A stretch of DNA of 64,000 nucleotides from Heyndrickxia coagulans 36D1 (GCF_000169195.2 NC_016023.1:3410001-3474000); one strand, 5' to 3'. Shown: positions 25,277 through 34,700, counted from the first letter of the stretch. Notes: a model not told the origin generated them from the sequence alone. Translations and numbers: made by a program.

Positions 25277-27442
25277 TCAACGGCCGGTTTGTTGCTTTGC
25301 AAAAATAAACCGGAGTTTCCCGTCCTCCCATTTCAATTTTGCATCAAAGGTTTTGCCATTTTTTCGGAATCCCTTGATCATGTTTGTTTCTTCACCGGCC
25401 AGCAGTTTCCTTACATTGGCCAGGCTGATTTTCTTGCCAAGGATCGATTTTGACAGCGTAAAGGTGCAGCCTGATTTCCGATAGGCACTGCAACCGTAAA
25501 AATCGCCCTTGTCCACAATGTCGCCGCCGCATGCCGGGCATTTGCCGGCTTTTTTCCCGATTGTATATTTTGATTCCGGCCTTTTAATGTCATCCGTTTT
25601 TAAGCCGGAAAAATCCCATTCGGCCGCTGCCTGAACAGCATCTTGCACAATTTTTCTGGACAGCTTTTTCGTCTGTTCCATAAAAGCGGCTGCTTCTGCC
25701 GCCCCCTTCCCGATTTCGCGGAGCCGTTTTTCCCATTTTGCAGTCATTTCCGGAGAAGCCAGAATTTTGCCGCCAATGGCACGGATGAGCACTTTCGCTT
25801 TATCAGTGGCATAGACCTGATTCTTTTTCACCTCAATATACTTCCGGTCTTTTAAAATGGTGATGACGCCGGCCCTTGTTGCTTCCGTACCGAGCCCTTC
25901 CACTTCCGCCATGACTTTTTCTAGTTCCCTATCCTCAATATATTTTCCGGCCGTTTTCATCAGCGTGATGAGCTGGCCTTCCGTGTACCGTTTCGGCGGC
26001 TGCGTTTTGCCTTCTTTGACGTTTGTATCGATGACAACCCCTTTTTCCCCCTGCTTTACATCCGGCAAAATGCCATCTTTTTCCTTTTCTTTCGAAAAAA
26101 TGACTTTGCGCCAGCCTTCCGCTTCCATTTGCGTGCCCTTGGAAAGAAATGTTGCACGGCTATCCACGACCGTTTTCACCGTCGTGTAATGAAAAACGGC
26201 ATTGCCGTAATGGGCAGCAATAAGGCGGCGGACGATCATATCATAAATTTTTTTCTCACCGTCCGGAAGACTGCCTGGTGCCACAACCTGTTCGGTCGGA
26301 ATTATCGCGTAGTGGTCGGAAACCTTTTTCTCATTTACATAACGCTTATTTTGAAGGATGGAACGCTTTGGAAGCGGGAAATACGGAGCATATTCCGGGC
26401 AGGCGGATAGTTTTTCCAAAATACCGGGAAAAGTTTCGGCTTCCCCTTTTGTCACGTATTGGGAATCGGAACGGGGATAGGAAACGATCCCTTTTTGGTA
26501 GAGGGATTGGACAAGATCAAGCGTTTTTTTCGGTGGAAATTGAAAAGCCCTGTTCGCGGCTGCCTGCAAAGATGACAAGTTAAACAACAGCGGAGGCTGG
26601 AATTCCTTTTTTTCTTTTTTCAATTCTGCAACTTCCGCCGGTTTTTGGCGGCAAAATGCGGCAATCCGTGCTGCCATGGCCGGGTCATTCAAACGCGATT
26701 CGCCATCTTTCACCCATTTGCCTTCGTATTGTTTGTCATCAAATTGAAACATTGCGGTGACTTCCCAAAACGGTTCGGGTTTAAAATGTTCAATTTCCAG
26801 CTCCCTTTTTACGATTAAAGCGAGCGTAGGTGTCTGGACGCGACCGACCGAAAAGACATCGCGCATGCCTTTTTGCCTTAAAAGCAGGCTGTAGACACGG
26901 GAGGCGTTCATGCCAACCAGCCAGTCTGCACAAGCGCGGGCGTATGCTTCATCATACAAAGGGCGGGTGTCTTCATCATGTAATAAATGGCGGAACCCTT
27001 CCCGGATCGACTGCGGGGTTAAAGACGAGATCCATAGACGCCGGAGCGGTTTTTTGGCGCCGCACAAATGAAGGATGTTGCGGATGATCAGTTCCCCTTC
27101 GCGGCCGGCATCGCCTGCATGAATAATATTTGTTACACGCGCGTCTTTTACCAGTTTTTTGACGATTTGAAATTGCTTGTATTTTGACTTTGCCACTTCA
27201 TATTTGAATGTTTCCGGGAGAATCGGCAGCGTTTCCAGTTTCCACTGCTCCCAGGCGGGATTGTAATGTTCCGGCGGGACGAGCTGGGTTAAATGGCCGA
27301 TCGCCCATGTGCAGAAAGCGCCTTCCGGGAAGATCTCATTCGGCCGGATTTCAATATACCCCTCCCGTTTCACATGCGGAAAAACCGAACAAAGGGTGCG
27401 CCCCTGGTCAGGTTTTTCAGCGATGATCAAAGGAAAAGACAA
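25277..27442 (-). CDS. topB: DNA topoisomerase III (first copy)
   Basis: This 721-aa type IA topoisomerase has the TOPRIM acidic motif GDAGREGE (about 110-117) and the catalytic Tyr in SYPRSDS (about Tyr322). It also has the typical SVGRVQTPTLALI segment. It ends with a C-terminal zinc ribbon (CPACGG...GCSAYRKSGC). It would decatenate or relax single-stranded-containing DNA. I chose the TTG at 27442, 8 nt after AAGGAG; a GTG at 27451 overlaps that SD. A second, diverged topB lies 8 kb away at 34905. Confidence 0.94.
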   Translation of the reverse strand: MSFPLIIAEKPDQGRTLCSVFPHVKREGYIEIRPNEIFPEGAFCTWAIGHLTQLVPPEHYNPAWEQWKLETLPILPETFKYEVAKSKYKQFQIVKKLVKDARVTNIIHAGDAGREGELIIRNILHLCGAKKPLRRLWISSLTPQSIREGFRHLLHDEDTRPLYDEAYARACADWLVGMNASRVYSLLLRQKGMRDVFSVGRVQTPTLALIVKRELEIEHFKPEPFWEVTAMFQFDDKQYEGKWVKDGESRLNDPAMAARIAAFCRQKPAEVAELKKEKKEFQPPLLFNLSSLQAAANRAFQFPPKKTLDLVQSLYQKGIVSYPRSDSQYVTKGEAETFPGILEKLSACPEYAPYFPLPKRSILQNKRYVNEKKVSDHYAIIPTEQVVAPGSLPDGEKKIYDMIVRRLIAAHYGNAVFHYTTVKTVVDSRATFLSKGTQMEAEGWRKVIFSKEKEKDGILPDVKQGEKGVVIDTNVKEGKTQPPKRYTEGQLITLMKTAGKYIEDRELEKVMAEVEGLGTEATRAGVITILKDRKYIEVKKNQVYATDKAKVLIRAIGGKILASPEMTAKWEKRLREIGKGAAEAAAFMEQTKKLSRKIVQDAVQAAAEWDFSGLKTDDIKRPESKYTIGKKAGKCPACGGDIVDKGDFYGCSAYRKSGCTFTLSKSILGKKISLANVRKLLAGEETNMIKGFRKNGKTFDAKLKWEDGKLRFIFAKQQTGR

Positions 27443-27501
27443 ACAGATCACTCCTTTCTTTTTCTAGCTCTACTTTACAATGTTTTTCACACGCTGCCAA
27501 G

Positions 27502-27561
27502 AAAAAATAAACGCCCGGCCGGGTAAATCCTTTTCCACTGGATTTACGCGGCCGGGCGGTG
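27502..27561 (-). terminator. Terminator of the LysM-3D gene
   Basis: A long stem (CGCCCGGCCG plus TAAATCC, paired across a 10-nt loop, about 27512-27558) is followed on the minus strand by TTTATTTTTTC. It ends the LysM-3D transcript before topB. Confidence 0.8.
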
Positions 27562-27679
27562 TTTCAAAATGCGGTATTTCCCCCATCGTTCATTGTCACT
27601 TCCTAAATGGTTGTTTTCTGTTTTGCTGTGCCTGTTGAATGTTTCGGGTGCAAGTACCGGATCACCATCCGTGCGCCCA

Positions 27680-28474
27680 TTAATTCAGCACGGTGATTTG
27701 GATCGTACGGCGCCCCCAGTTGGCGGCTTTTCCTGAATCCGGGACGAGGACATCAATACGGTTTCCTTTAATGGCGCCGCCCGTATCACCTGCAACAGCG
27801 GTCCCGTACCCTTCGACATATACTTTTGAACCGAGCGGAATCACGTTCGGATCGACGGCAATCACTTTTGCGTTTGGATTATTTTTAACATTGATGCCGG
27901 TCGCTGTAACGCCGGAGCAGCCCGGATCATTGGCTGTATAAGCGGTCGCGGTGACGGTCATCGTTTTTCCCTGCGGTTTTGGAGCCGCCTCTTTGGAAGA
28001 TTCCACGTGCACGGTCGGCTTTTTCACGTCCACTTTTGCATTTTCCGTGTTTGTTTGCGGCTGGACGGAAACTTCCGCTGCACGTTCTTTTACTGTCACT
28101 TTGCTGTTCGGATTGGAACGAATCACGATTTGATCATGCGGGAAAATGACATCCGATGACAGATCGTTCCATTCTTTTATTTGTTCAACCGGCACGCCGT
28201 ATTTTTTCGAGATATCCGACAGCGTGTCACCGGCTTTAATGACATAAACGTTTTTCGGGGAAATGGTTAACTTTTGTGAAGGATAAATCATTTCGGTGGA
28301 AAGTTGGTTATTTTGTTTTAATGTTTTAACGGATGTATTGTATTTTTGAGAGATCCCCCAAAGTGTATCCCCCGGTTTTACGGTATAAGTATCCGGCGCT
28401 GCGGCTTGTGCATTGACAGCCATTACGCTTGTGATTGTCACCGCAGCTGCAAGTGCTGATACTGCTTTTTTCAT
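27680..28474 (-). CDS. LysM and 3D-domain cell wall protein (YocH-like)
   Basis: This 264-aa secreted protein has a signal peptide ending near NAQAAA, two LysM peptidoglycan-binding repeats (about 29-72 and 76-119), a polar linker and a C-terminal 3D domain. The three Asp of that domain are Asp207 (AVDPNVIPLG), Asp230 (AGDTGG) and Asp241 (RIDVLVPD). The layout is that of B. subtilis YocH, a putative muralytic enzyme. A strong SD lies directly before the ATG. I looked for a ydaO riboswitch and a WalR box upstream and found neither clearly. Confidence 0.9.
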   Translation of the reverse strand: MKKAVSALAAAVTITSVMAVNAQAAAPDTYTVKPGDTLWGISQKYNTSVKTLKQNNQLSTEMIYPSQKLTISPKNVYVIKAGDTLSDISKKYGVPVEQIKEWNDLSSDVIFPHDQIVIRSNPNSKVTVKERAAEVSVQPQTNTENAKVDVKKPTVHVESSKEAAPKPQGKTMTVTATAYTANDPGCSGVTATGINVKNNPNAKVIAVDPNVIPLGSKVYVEGYGTAVAGDTGGAIKGNRIDVLVPDSGKAANWGRRTIQITVLN

Positions 28475-28650
28475 AAATTGTAACCTCCTCTTTTTGCCGG
28501 CTTTTGTGCCAACACCGTAAATCCTAACACACGGATTTAACAGGCGGATAACGGCAAAATGTTGATTTGGTTACACAAAAACGCTTCTTTGTAATCCCGT
28601 GAAAAATTTGTAACATAGGCATAAAGTCACGAATTCGCGCATAGAAGCAG

Positions 28651-28679
28651 AAAAACACCGTCGAATTGCGGCGGTGTTT
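28651..28679 (-). terminator. Terminator of the Rieske oxidoreductase gene
   Basis: On the minus strand AAACACCG pairs with CGGTGTTT (28672-28679 with 28653-28660) and is followed by TTTTT. It lies 10 nt after the stop codon. Confidence 0.8.
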
Positions 28680-28687
28680 GCAGCACT

Positions 28688-30217
28688 TTAGTCCTGTTGA
28701 TCGATTTTTTTCAGCGGTTCTTTCGCCGGCCCTTCTACCACTTCGCCTGTACAAGCAAACCGCGAACCGTGGCACGGGCAGTCCCATGTGCGGTCTCCCG
28801 AGTTCCATTTCACTTCACAGCCCATATGGGTACACGTCGTATCAAGCAGATAGATGTTCCCGTCCTGGTCTTTGTAGGCGCCTGCCCGCTTTCCATTGAT
28901 ACGGACAACGGCCCCTTCGTCATTTTTTAACGCATCTAAAGATTGATTCCGCATGTCAAGTTTTCCTTTGACGAGCTGCCCGGCAACATCGACATTTGCC
29001 GAGATAAATTTTTTGACCATCGGATCCGCTTCAAAACGCTGCGGGGAAAAGATATCGGCATAAGGGTTCTCTTTTTGCATAATCCGGTCCCGCATCAGCA
29101 TGGCGGCGAGATGGGTGCCGGTCATCCCCCATTTGCGGAACCCTGTTGCGACCATGACCCTTTCTTCATTTTTGGTAATGGGGCCGATATAAGGGATTTT
29201 ATCTAATGTGGTCATATCCTGGGCTGACCAGCGACAGCAGAATGCCCCGATTCCGAATGTTTCTTCTGCAAATTGCTGCAATGCTTCATAGTGGCGGATC
29301 TCCGGTTCCCCATGGCCGGTTTTATGGTTCTCTCCGCCGACCAAAAGCAGTTTTTCCCCGGCTCCTTCCGCTTCCCGGAATGAACGCGACGGCTGCTCCG
29401 CATTAATGTACATGCCGCCCGGAAAAGGTTTTACAGGTTTCACGGCAAGCAAGTACGAACGTTCCGGATACATTCTTGAGAAATACAAGCCTTTCGCATT
29501 GTAAAAAGGATAGTGTGTACAGATGCAAATGTATTTGCACGTCATGGTATGCCCTTTTTCCGTTTTGATTTTTAATGGGCTGCCAAAATCGATATCTTTC
29601 GCAGTGGTTTGTTCAAAAATCGGGACATTTTTGTCCATTAAATATTCAATCAGTGCTTTTAAGTACGAAAGCGGATGGAACTGTGCCTGCCCGGCCATTT
29701 TCACCGCTTTTTTCCCGGGAATCCCGTCCGGCAGCGAACCGATCCATTCTCCCGGGATGCCGAGGGTTTCATACGCCTGCATTTCTTTTTCCAGTTTTTC
29801 AATATATGCATCGGAATTGGTATAGAGAAAGGCATCCTGCCGCGAAAAATCACAGCGGATCCCGTGCTTCAGGATCGTTTGTTCAATGAACGATGCAGCT
29901 GTTTCGTTTGCTTTGTAATAAAGGGATGCTTTTTCTTTTCCTATATGCTGGATCAATTCATCATAAATGAGCCCGTGCTGTGCGGTGATTTTTGCCGTCG
30001 TATGCCCGCTTGTGCCATTTGCAATGGATCCGGCATCAAACAGGATCGTTTTATACCCTTCGTTTGCCAGCAAATAGGTAGTTACAATCCCGGCCATTCC
30101 GGCACCCACAACGGCCACATCGGCTTCCATATCCTGCGTTAACGATGGAAATTGCGGCATCATGACCGTTTTGCGCCACAACGGTTCAGGAGATTGCGGC
30201 ATTGAAGTTCCGTTCAT
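28688..30217 (-). CDS. FAD-dependent oxidoreductase with C-terminal Rieske domain (YhfW-like)
   Basis: This 509-aa protein joins a DAO-type FAD domain (GAGMAG at 38-43, then YLLANEGYKTILFDA) to a C-terminal Rieske [2Fe-2S] domain. The cluster ligands are seen as CTHMGC and CPCHGS. Length and layout match B. subtilis YhfW. It probably oxidises an amine or amino acid and passes electrons to the Rieske centre; the substrate is unknown. I chose the ATG at 30217, 5 nt after GGGGAGGTC; the frame is open to 30421 over the neighbouring CBS gene. That SD is buried in a hairpin (30225-30265). Confidence 0.9.
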   Translation of the reverse strand: MNGTSMPQSPEPLWRKTVMMPQFPSLTQDMEADVAVVGAGMAGIVTTYLLANEGYKTILFDAGSIANGTSGHTTAKITAQHGLIYDELIQHIGKEKASLYYKANETAASFIEQTILKHGIRCDFSRQDAFLYTNSDAYIEKLEKEMQAYETLGIPGEWIGSLPDGIPGKKAVKMAGQAQFHPLSYLKALIEYLMDKNVPIFEQTTAKDIDFGSPLKIKTEKGHTMTCKYICICTHYPFYNAKGLYFSRMYPERSYLLAVKPVKPFPGGMYINAEQPSRSFREAEGAGEKLLLVGGENHKTGHGEPEIRHYEALQQFAEETFGIGAFCCRWSAQDMTTLDKIPYIGPITKNEERVMVATGFRKWGMTGTHLAAMLMRDRIMQKENPYADIFSPQRFEADPMVKKFISANVDVAGQLVKGKLDMRNQSLDALKNDEGAVVRINGKRAGAYKDQDGNIYLLDTTCTHMGCEVKWNSGDRTWDCPCHGSRFACTGEVVEGPAKEPLKKIDQQD

Positions 30218-30224
30218 GATTTGA

Positions 30225-30265
30225 CCTCCCCGAAAGACTGTTATGTATAGTCTTCCCCGGGGAGG
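30225..30265 (-). promoter_or_regulatory. Hairpin that can sequester the SD of the Rieske oxidoreductase gene
   Basis: On the minus strand CCTCCCCG (30258-30265) pairs with CGGGGAGG (30225-30232). The latter contains the SD of the downstream gene. An inner helix, AAGACT with AGTCTT, continues the stem across a 3x1 internal loop, giving 14 bp in all. The structure would hide the ribosome site. No poly-T follows, so a translational switch or an mRNA processing element fits better than a terminator. Confidence 0.55.
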
Positions 30266-30284
30266 CCGGTCTAAACATTGCGAT

Positions 30285-30746
30285 TTAGCTGTTGAGCAAT
30301 TTATCCGTAATCTGGCGCATGATATCGCCTCTTGAGATGACGCCGACAACACGCCCTGCCTGATTGACGACCGGAAGCTTTTTAAAATGGTGTTTTGCCA
30401 GAATCCTGAGCGCATTTTCAAAATCGTCTTCAGGCCTTACCGTATACAGTTCCCGCCGTTTCATAATCTTTTCCACCGGGAAGTCCAGGCTGTGCACCAA
30501 TTTTTCATTAAAGTCTTCCTGCTCATTTACCACGATCGTAATATAAAAATCGTAAACGGTCCGTGCCTTTGGCTGCAAAAAGCGGATGACATCCCCGTCG
30601 CTGATCATACCGAGCAGCTTTCCTTCCGCGTCCACGACCGGTACGCCGCCGATCCGGTGGTGGGCAAGCACCTTTAACAGTTCCCGGATCGTTGTCTCTT
30701 TTTTTACCGTAATAACATCCCGGATCATAAAATCTTTGACTTCCAA
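30285..30746 (-). CDS. CBS-pair domain protein
   Basis: This 153-aa protein consists of two CBS motifs (about residues 1-60 and 90-150). These bind adenosine nucleotides or related ligands and act as sensors. The typical ends GVPVVDAEGKLLGMISDGDVI and LPVVNQAGRVVGVISRGDI are both present. The TTG at 30746 has AAAGGGGCG upstream; an ATG at 30773 lacks an SD. It is followed by the Rieske oxidoreductase gene, about 70 nt away, with a hairpin between. Confidence 0.85.
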   Translation of the reverse strand: MEVKDFMIRDVITVKKETTIRELLKVLAHHRIGGVPVVDAEGKLLGMISDGDVIRFLQPKARTVYDFYITIVVNEQEDFNEKLVHSLDFPVEKIMKRRELYTVRPEDDFENALRILAKHHFKKLPVVNQAGRVVGVISRGDIMRQITDKLLNS

Positions 30747-30823
30747 TTTTCTCGCCCCTTTATATCCATCCATTTACAAATTATTGTAAACCTTTGCGGG
30801 GAAGGAAGCAATGAACAAACCGC

Positions 30824-31678
30824 CTATTGTGTGCCATCTACGTATTTCCCGTGATCCGGGAGCGCGATTTCATCAAATCCGGATACAAGGGCCTCAAGCC
30901 CTTTCCGCAAGCCGGAGCCAGACATCGGGATCCCGTGGCCGCAAACAGCAGTTTCTGGCTTTAAGGCAGCTAATTTTTCAACTGAGCGTTTGGCCGCTTT
31001 CCAGTCATTTGTAAAATAGCGCGGCGGCCCGTTTACTTCCTGCCTTTGCACCAGCACTTTCCAAAATTCATCCTGCCTGACGGTGATAAATGCGTCCCCC
31101 GTGATCAACACGCTGTCTGCTTCCCTGAAGAACGACACATGCCCTCTCGAATGGCCGGGCGTATGGATCCATTTCCAGCCCGGCAAAAATGGGACCGTCC
31201 CGTCTTCGGGAAGGGGCTGGACAGCATGGCCAAGATCAACCGGTTCATTCGGATAAATCATGGAAATCTTCGCCAGCAGGCCGCCTTCAACGGACGGATC
31301 GGGATCCGGATACGTTTCACGCCCGGTTAAATAGGGCAACTCCAATCGATGTGCAAAAACCGGCACGTCCCACTTTTCCAATAATGGCGCAATCGCTCCG
31401 ACATGGTCAAAATGGCCGTGCGTCAGTAAAACCGCTTTTGGTTTTGCCTTTTCCCCGAAGCGTGCCCGCACGGCTGAAAATATCGCTTCGGCAGAACCCG
31501 GCATGCCGGCATCCACGAGAACAAATGCATCGGTTCCGGCCCTGCCGATCAGGCACACATTGACAATTTGGATGGTAAGGCAATAGAGATCCGGCAGCAA
31601 TTCTCTGCCTGTTCCGCTTTCAATCGAAGTCATCGGGATGACCCGGTGGCCAAACGGGTGATGAATGTCTTTGTCCAT
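30824..31678 (-). CDS. MBL-fold metallo-hydrolase
   Basis: This 284-aa protein has the metallo-beta-lactamase zinc motif HGHFDH (His87 to His92), a later His in HTPGHSRGHVSFF and the bridging Asp in LITGDAF. It probably hydrolyses a thioester, lactone or related ester; glyoxalase II-like activity is one possibility. The ATG at 31678 follows AAAGGGGA. It stands alone next to the thiT operon region. Confidence 0.87.
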   Translation of the reverse strand: MDKDIHHPFGHRVIPMTSIESGTGRELLPDLYCLTIQIVNVCLIGRAGTDAFVLVDAGMPGSAEAIFSAVRARFGEKAKPKAVLLTHGHFDHVGAIAPLLEKWDVPVFAHRLELPYLTGRETYPDPDPSVEGGLLAKISMIYPNEPVDLGHAVQPLPEDGTVPFLPGWKWIHTPGHSRGHVSFFREADSVLITGDAFITVRQDEFWKVLVQRQEVNGPPRYFTNDWKAAKRSVEKLAALKPETAVCGHGIPMSGSGLRKGLEALVSGFDEIALPDHGKYVDGTQ

Positions 31679-31828
31679 AAAATCCCCTTTCTTTCATTTT
31701 CCTTCTATTTATCTTTTCCCGTTTCTCGAAAGCCTTACCCGTAGCCTCCTATCATCAACCGAAAAAGCAATAAAACCGGACTGCCGGCTTTACAAGGCGC
31801 CTGTTACCATGAAGCCTCTTTCCTTCAG

Positions 31829-31865
31829 CGAAAACGGCAAGGCGCAGTTGGCCTTGCCGTTTTCA
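31829..31865 (-). terminator. Terminator of thiT
   Basis: A 14-bp stem (GAAAACGGCAAGGC with its complement, 31830-31843 and 31851-31864) has a TTTTC tail on the minus strand, just past the thiT stop codon. Confidence 0.75.
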
Positions 31866-31873
31866 AGTTGCTT

Positions 31874-32464
31874 TTATGCCGCATGCCTGTGCGGATTGCG
31901 GTATTTTGTCAGCAGCTGCGGGGCGGCATTCAAGAGAATCGCCGCAACAGCTGCGCATAAAATCGCATTCCCAATCATCGTGCCGCCGTTCATGATGAGA
32001 GAATAGAGAAACGCCGACTGTCCTTTAGGCGCATAGGAACCCCAAAAAATCACGCCGGCTACGAAATGCCAGAAATAGCGGGCGAAACTTCCGGTAAGAA
32101 CGGAAAGGCATATCCAAAAAGTCATCGTGCCCTTTTTATCGTGACGACAGCTTCTTTCGACAAGCGGCCGGAAAAGCCCGGCAAACCCGATGAACGAAAA
32201 AGCGACCGGATATTCCATGATGCCCTGAAGCGGGTTAAGAATATCATTAGCATCACCGGTGACGATCTGCAGCAGGCTCCAAATAAATCCGGAAGCAACA
32301 CTTGCTTTAAATCCCCAGCGAAAAGCGACCACAAAAATCGGCAGCATGGCAAACGACAGAGAAATCGCGGACGTCACCTTAATGGACGGCAATAAGTCCA
32401 ACACGAGCGCGAACGCCGCAAAAATAGCCGCTTCAATCATAGCCTGTAAACTTAATTTGCCCAT
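31874..32464 (-). CDS. thiT: Thiamine ECF transporter, S component
   Basis: ThiT is the thiamine-binding membrane subunit that pairs with the shared EcfAA'T module encoded elsewhere. The 196-aa protein has about six helices and the family segments LPSIKVTSAISLSFAMLPI, GILFWG-like WHFVAGVIFWGSYAP and the N-terminal AAIFAAFALVLDL. I chose the ATG at 32464, behind AAGGGGGA. The TPP riboswitch immediately upstream strongly supports the assignment. Confidence 0.93.
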   Translation of the reverse strand: MGKLSLQAMIEAAIFAAFALVLDLLPSIKVTSAISLSFAMLPIFVVAFRWGFKASVASGFIWSLLQIVTGDANDILNPLQGIMEYPVAFSFIGFAGLFRPLVERSCRHDKKGTMTFWICLSVLTGSFARYFWHFVAGVIFWGSYAPKGQSAFLYSLIMNGGTMIGNAILCAAVAAILLNAAPQLLTKYRNPHRHAA

Positions 32465-32524
32465 AAAAAAATCCCCCTTTTGGTATGCATGAACATAACG
32501 AACCATGGGAGGACAAAAGAAATT

Positions 32525-32608
32525 CCACATCCCTACGCCGGCATTAACCGGACAGGTTCAAAGGGTCAGAACATGGCGTTCACTCTCAGCTTAACGCTCC
32601 CCCTGTGG
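32525..32608 (-). promoter_or_regulatory. TPP riboswitch (THI element)
   Basis: On the minus strand the sequence holds the conserved THI-box parts: GCTGAGAGT, then ACCCTTTGAACCTG, then GTTAATGCCGGCGTAGGGA. The closing P1 helix is CCACAGGG with the end GTGG. It lies about 60 nt before the thiT start. Downstream, CCTCCC could pair with the GGGGG of the thiT SD, so control may be translational; that part is inference. Confidence 0.95.
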
Positions 32609-32670
32609 TTACGTTCATGAAATTGTCACCTTTATGATAAACTTTTTGCCACAACATTTCAACAAAAAAT

Positions 32671-33345
32671 TTAATCTTTTGGCAATAACAGCTCCGGAAA
32701 ATTGTTTTTCGGCGAATTGACGCGTTCAGATACGGCATACATTTCCATTAGGTCTGCATCATACTGCGAAAGGAGTGGCAACAGCCGGCCCGCCTCAGTG
32801 ACCGATGTGTCCAGCCATTTTTCTTCATCTTCCCTGCGTAAAATCACCGGCATCCGGTCGTGAATTTTTGCCATCATCCTGTTCGCCTTTGTCGTTAAAA
32901 TCGTGCAAGTAAAGACCGGATTCCCTTCCTGGTCCATCCATTTTTCCCAAAGCCCGGCCATCGCAAAAATGCCCCTGTTCTTAAGCCTGATCCGCATCGG
33001 CTCCCGGGTGCCGTCTTTTCGGTTCCACTCAAAAAAAGAATCGGCCGGAATGAGGCAGCGCCGCCTTTTCACTGCCTCCCGGAAACCCGGTTTCTGAAAT
33101 ACGGTTTCGCTTCTGGCATTGATCATCTTATGCCCGATTTTCGGATCTTTTGCCCAGGAAGGAATCAAGCCCCATTTTAAAAAACCGAGTCTGTACTGCC
33201 CATGGGCGCTGATCACGGCAGCCACCATTTGCGAAGGCGCGACATTATAACTTTTGGCATATTCACTGCTTGAAAAAGAAGCTTTGGCATGGAACCTTTC
33301 TTCCAATTCATTTACAGATGCCGTTAACGTGTACCTCCCGCACAT
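32671..33345 (-). CDS. SRAP family protein (YedK/HMCES type)
   Basis: This 224-aa protein belongs to the SOS response-associated peptidase family, which forms a thiazolidine DNA-protein cross-link with abasic sites in single-stranded DNA. The active-site residues are Cys2 (MCGRYTL, exposed after Met removal), Asn77 (MINARSE), Glu106 (PADSFFEW) and His162 (KIHDRMPVIL). The ATG at 33345 is 6 nt after AAGGCGGG. The open frame extends to 33519, but any longer start would bury the catalytic Cys and must be wrong. Confidence 0.94.
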   Translation of the reverse strand: MCGRYTLTASVNELEERFHAKASFSSSEYAKSYNVAPSQMVAAVISAHGQYRLGFLKWGLIPSWAKDPKIGHKMINARSETVFQKPGFREAVKRRRCLIPADSFFEWNRKDGTREPMRIRLKNRGIFAMAGLWEKWMDQEGNPVFTCTILTTKANRMMAKIHDRMPVILRREDEEKWLDTSVTEAGRLLPLLSQYDADLMEMYAVSERVNSPKNNFPELLLPKD

Positions 33346-33725
33346 CCAAATCCCGCCTTTCTTTCTATCCTGAAAATATTGCCCGCTGATTTTCATCCTC
33401 TGCCATACCGCGTATGAAGCGGCAAAGATGCCCATTTTTCCCCATTTTACACAAAAAACAGGCAGATAAAAAGGATTTGGCCCAGTTGCACCAAATCCTT
33501 TCTCTGTTCCGGAACGCACCGCTTGTTAACCCTGCCCCCGAGCTGGGATGTTTGCAGCAGTTCCCGGTTTTTCTTCTCTTTTTCACATTCCGCTCTTTAG
33601 GCCTTGTTTCTTTCAAGAAAATGCCGTTTCCGAAGCAAGGAATCGTTCCGGCAGGGAGCGAGCACGGTTTCCATGCCCTTTTTCACCATCCGCTTTTCGG
33701 ATAGTAAGGTTAAAAGCCGCACCGT
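33346..33725. other. Intergenic region between SRAP gene and trhO
   Basis: This 380-bp gap contains the SRAP promoter region and one clear hairpin (33470-33501), an 11-bp perfect stem AAAGGATTTGG with its complement. On the minus strand it is followed by TTTTTATC, so it is probably the trhO terminator. I see nothing else in the gap. Confidence 0.5.
33466..33501 (-). terminator. Probable terminator of trhO
   Basis: An 11-bp stem (33470-33480 with 33491-33501) is followed by TTTTTATC on the minus strand. It lies about 220 nt past the trhO stop. Confidence 0.6.
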
Positions 33726-34700
33726 TTACCGGTTTAACGCCGCGTCTTCTTCTTCGATCCGGCGCAGCCGTTCAGCCACTTCTTCCGGTGTAAGGCCGTG
33801 TTCTTTTACATATAAGTTATTTGGTACGGTACGGCATTCATGCGAGCAGCTCCGCATATATTTATGTTCATTTTCTTCCGAGCATAAAATTTGCTTGTTG
33901 CAGGCCGGGTTGGCGCAGTTGACATAACGTTCGCACGGTTCCCCCGTAAAATAATCCCGGCCGACAACGACATGTTCTTTTCGATTGACCGGAACGGAAA
34001 TCCGTTCGTCGAATACATACAGTTTGCCGTCCCACAGCTCGCCCTGCACTTCCGGATCCTTTCCGTATGTTACAATCCCGCCGTGCAGTTGGCCGACATC
34101 TTCAAACCCTTCTTCCAAAAGCCAGCCCGAAAATTTTTCACAGCGGATGCCGCCTGTGCAATACGTCACAATTCTTTTGCCTTTTAATTGATCTTTATGT
34201 TCGCGCACCCATCCCGGCAGTTCGCGGAAAGTGCGGATATCCGGACGCAATGCTCCGCGGAAATGGCCGAGATCATACTCATAATCATTGCGCGCATCCA
34301 GTACAACGGTATCTTCAGCCAGCAGCGCCTCGCGAAATTCTTTCGGGGATAAATATTTTCCCGTTTTTTCATTCGGATTGATATCTTTTTCAAGCCGCAG
34401 CGTAACAAGTTCCTTGCGCGGGCGGACGTGCATTTTTTTAAACGCATGGCCATCTGCTTCATCTTCTTTAAAGACCATGTCCCGGAACCGGGGATCGGCG
34501 TGCATCTTTTCTTTATATTTGGTTGTTTGTTCAACCGTTCCGGAAACGGTGCCGTTGATCCCTTCTTTGGCAACGAGGATACGCCCCTTTAAACCGGTCT
34601 CTTTGCAGAACTGCAAATGCTCGGCTGCAAAGGCTTCCGGATTTTCAATTTCAACATACTTGTAATACAATAAGACTCTGTACGGCTTTGTTTGTTCCAT
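33726..34700 (-). CDS. trhO: tRNA uridine(34) hydroxylase (rhodanese family, YbfQ-like)
   Basis: This 324-aa protein has an N-terminal acylphosphatase-like domain (about 10-110), a rhodanese domain and a Cys-rich C-terminus. The active-site loop is [14 protein letters not shown], and the tail has CANPACNKQ and CSHECR. TrhO uses O2 to make 5-hydroxyuridine at tRNA position 34, a precursor of mo5U in Bacillus. I chose the ATG at 34700, with AGGTGG about 9 nt upstream; an in-frame start at 34721 has no SD. Confidence 0.93.
   Translation of the reverse strand: MEQTKPYRVLLYYKYVEIENPEAFAAEHLQFCKETGLKGRILVAKEGINGTVSGTVEQTTKYKEKMHADPRFRDMVFKEDEADGHAFKKMHVRPRKELVTLRLEKDINPNEKTGKYLSPKEFREALLAEDTVVLDARNDYEYDLGHFRGALRPDIRTFRELPGWVREHKDQLKGKRIVTYCTGGIRCEKFSGWLLEEGFEDVGQLHGGIVTYGKDPEVQGELWDGKLYVFDERISVPVNRKEHVVVGRDYFTGEPCERYVNCANPACNKQILCSEENEHKYMRSCSHECRTVPNNLYVKEHGLTPEEVAERLRRIEEEDAALNR

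Noticed and set aside
28475-28687. WalR box or ydaO riboswitch upstream of the LysM-3D gene
   Set aside because: TGTTAA-like half sites exist but with the wrong spacing, and the region lacks the ydaO core.
32671-33519. Longer SRAP protein starting at 33519
   Set aside because: It would place 58 residues before the catalytic Cys, which must be residue 2 in this family.
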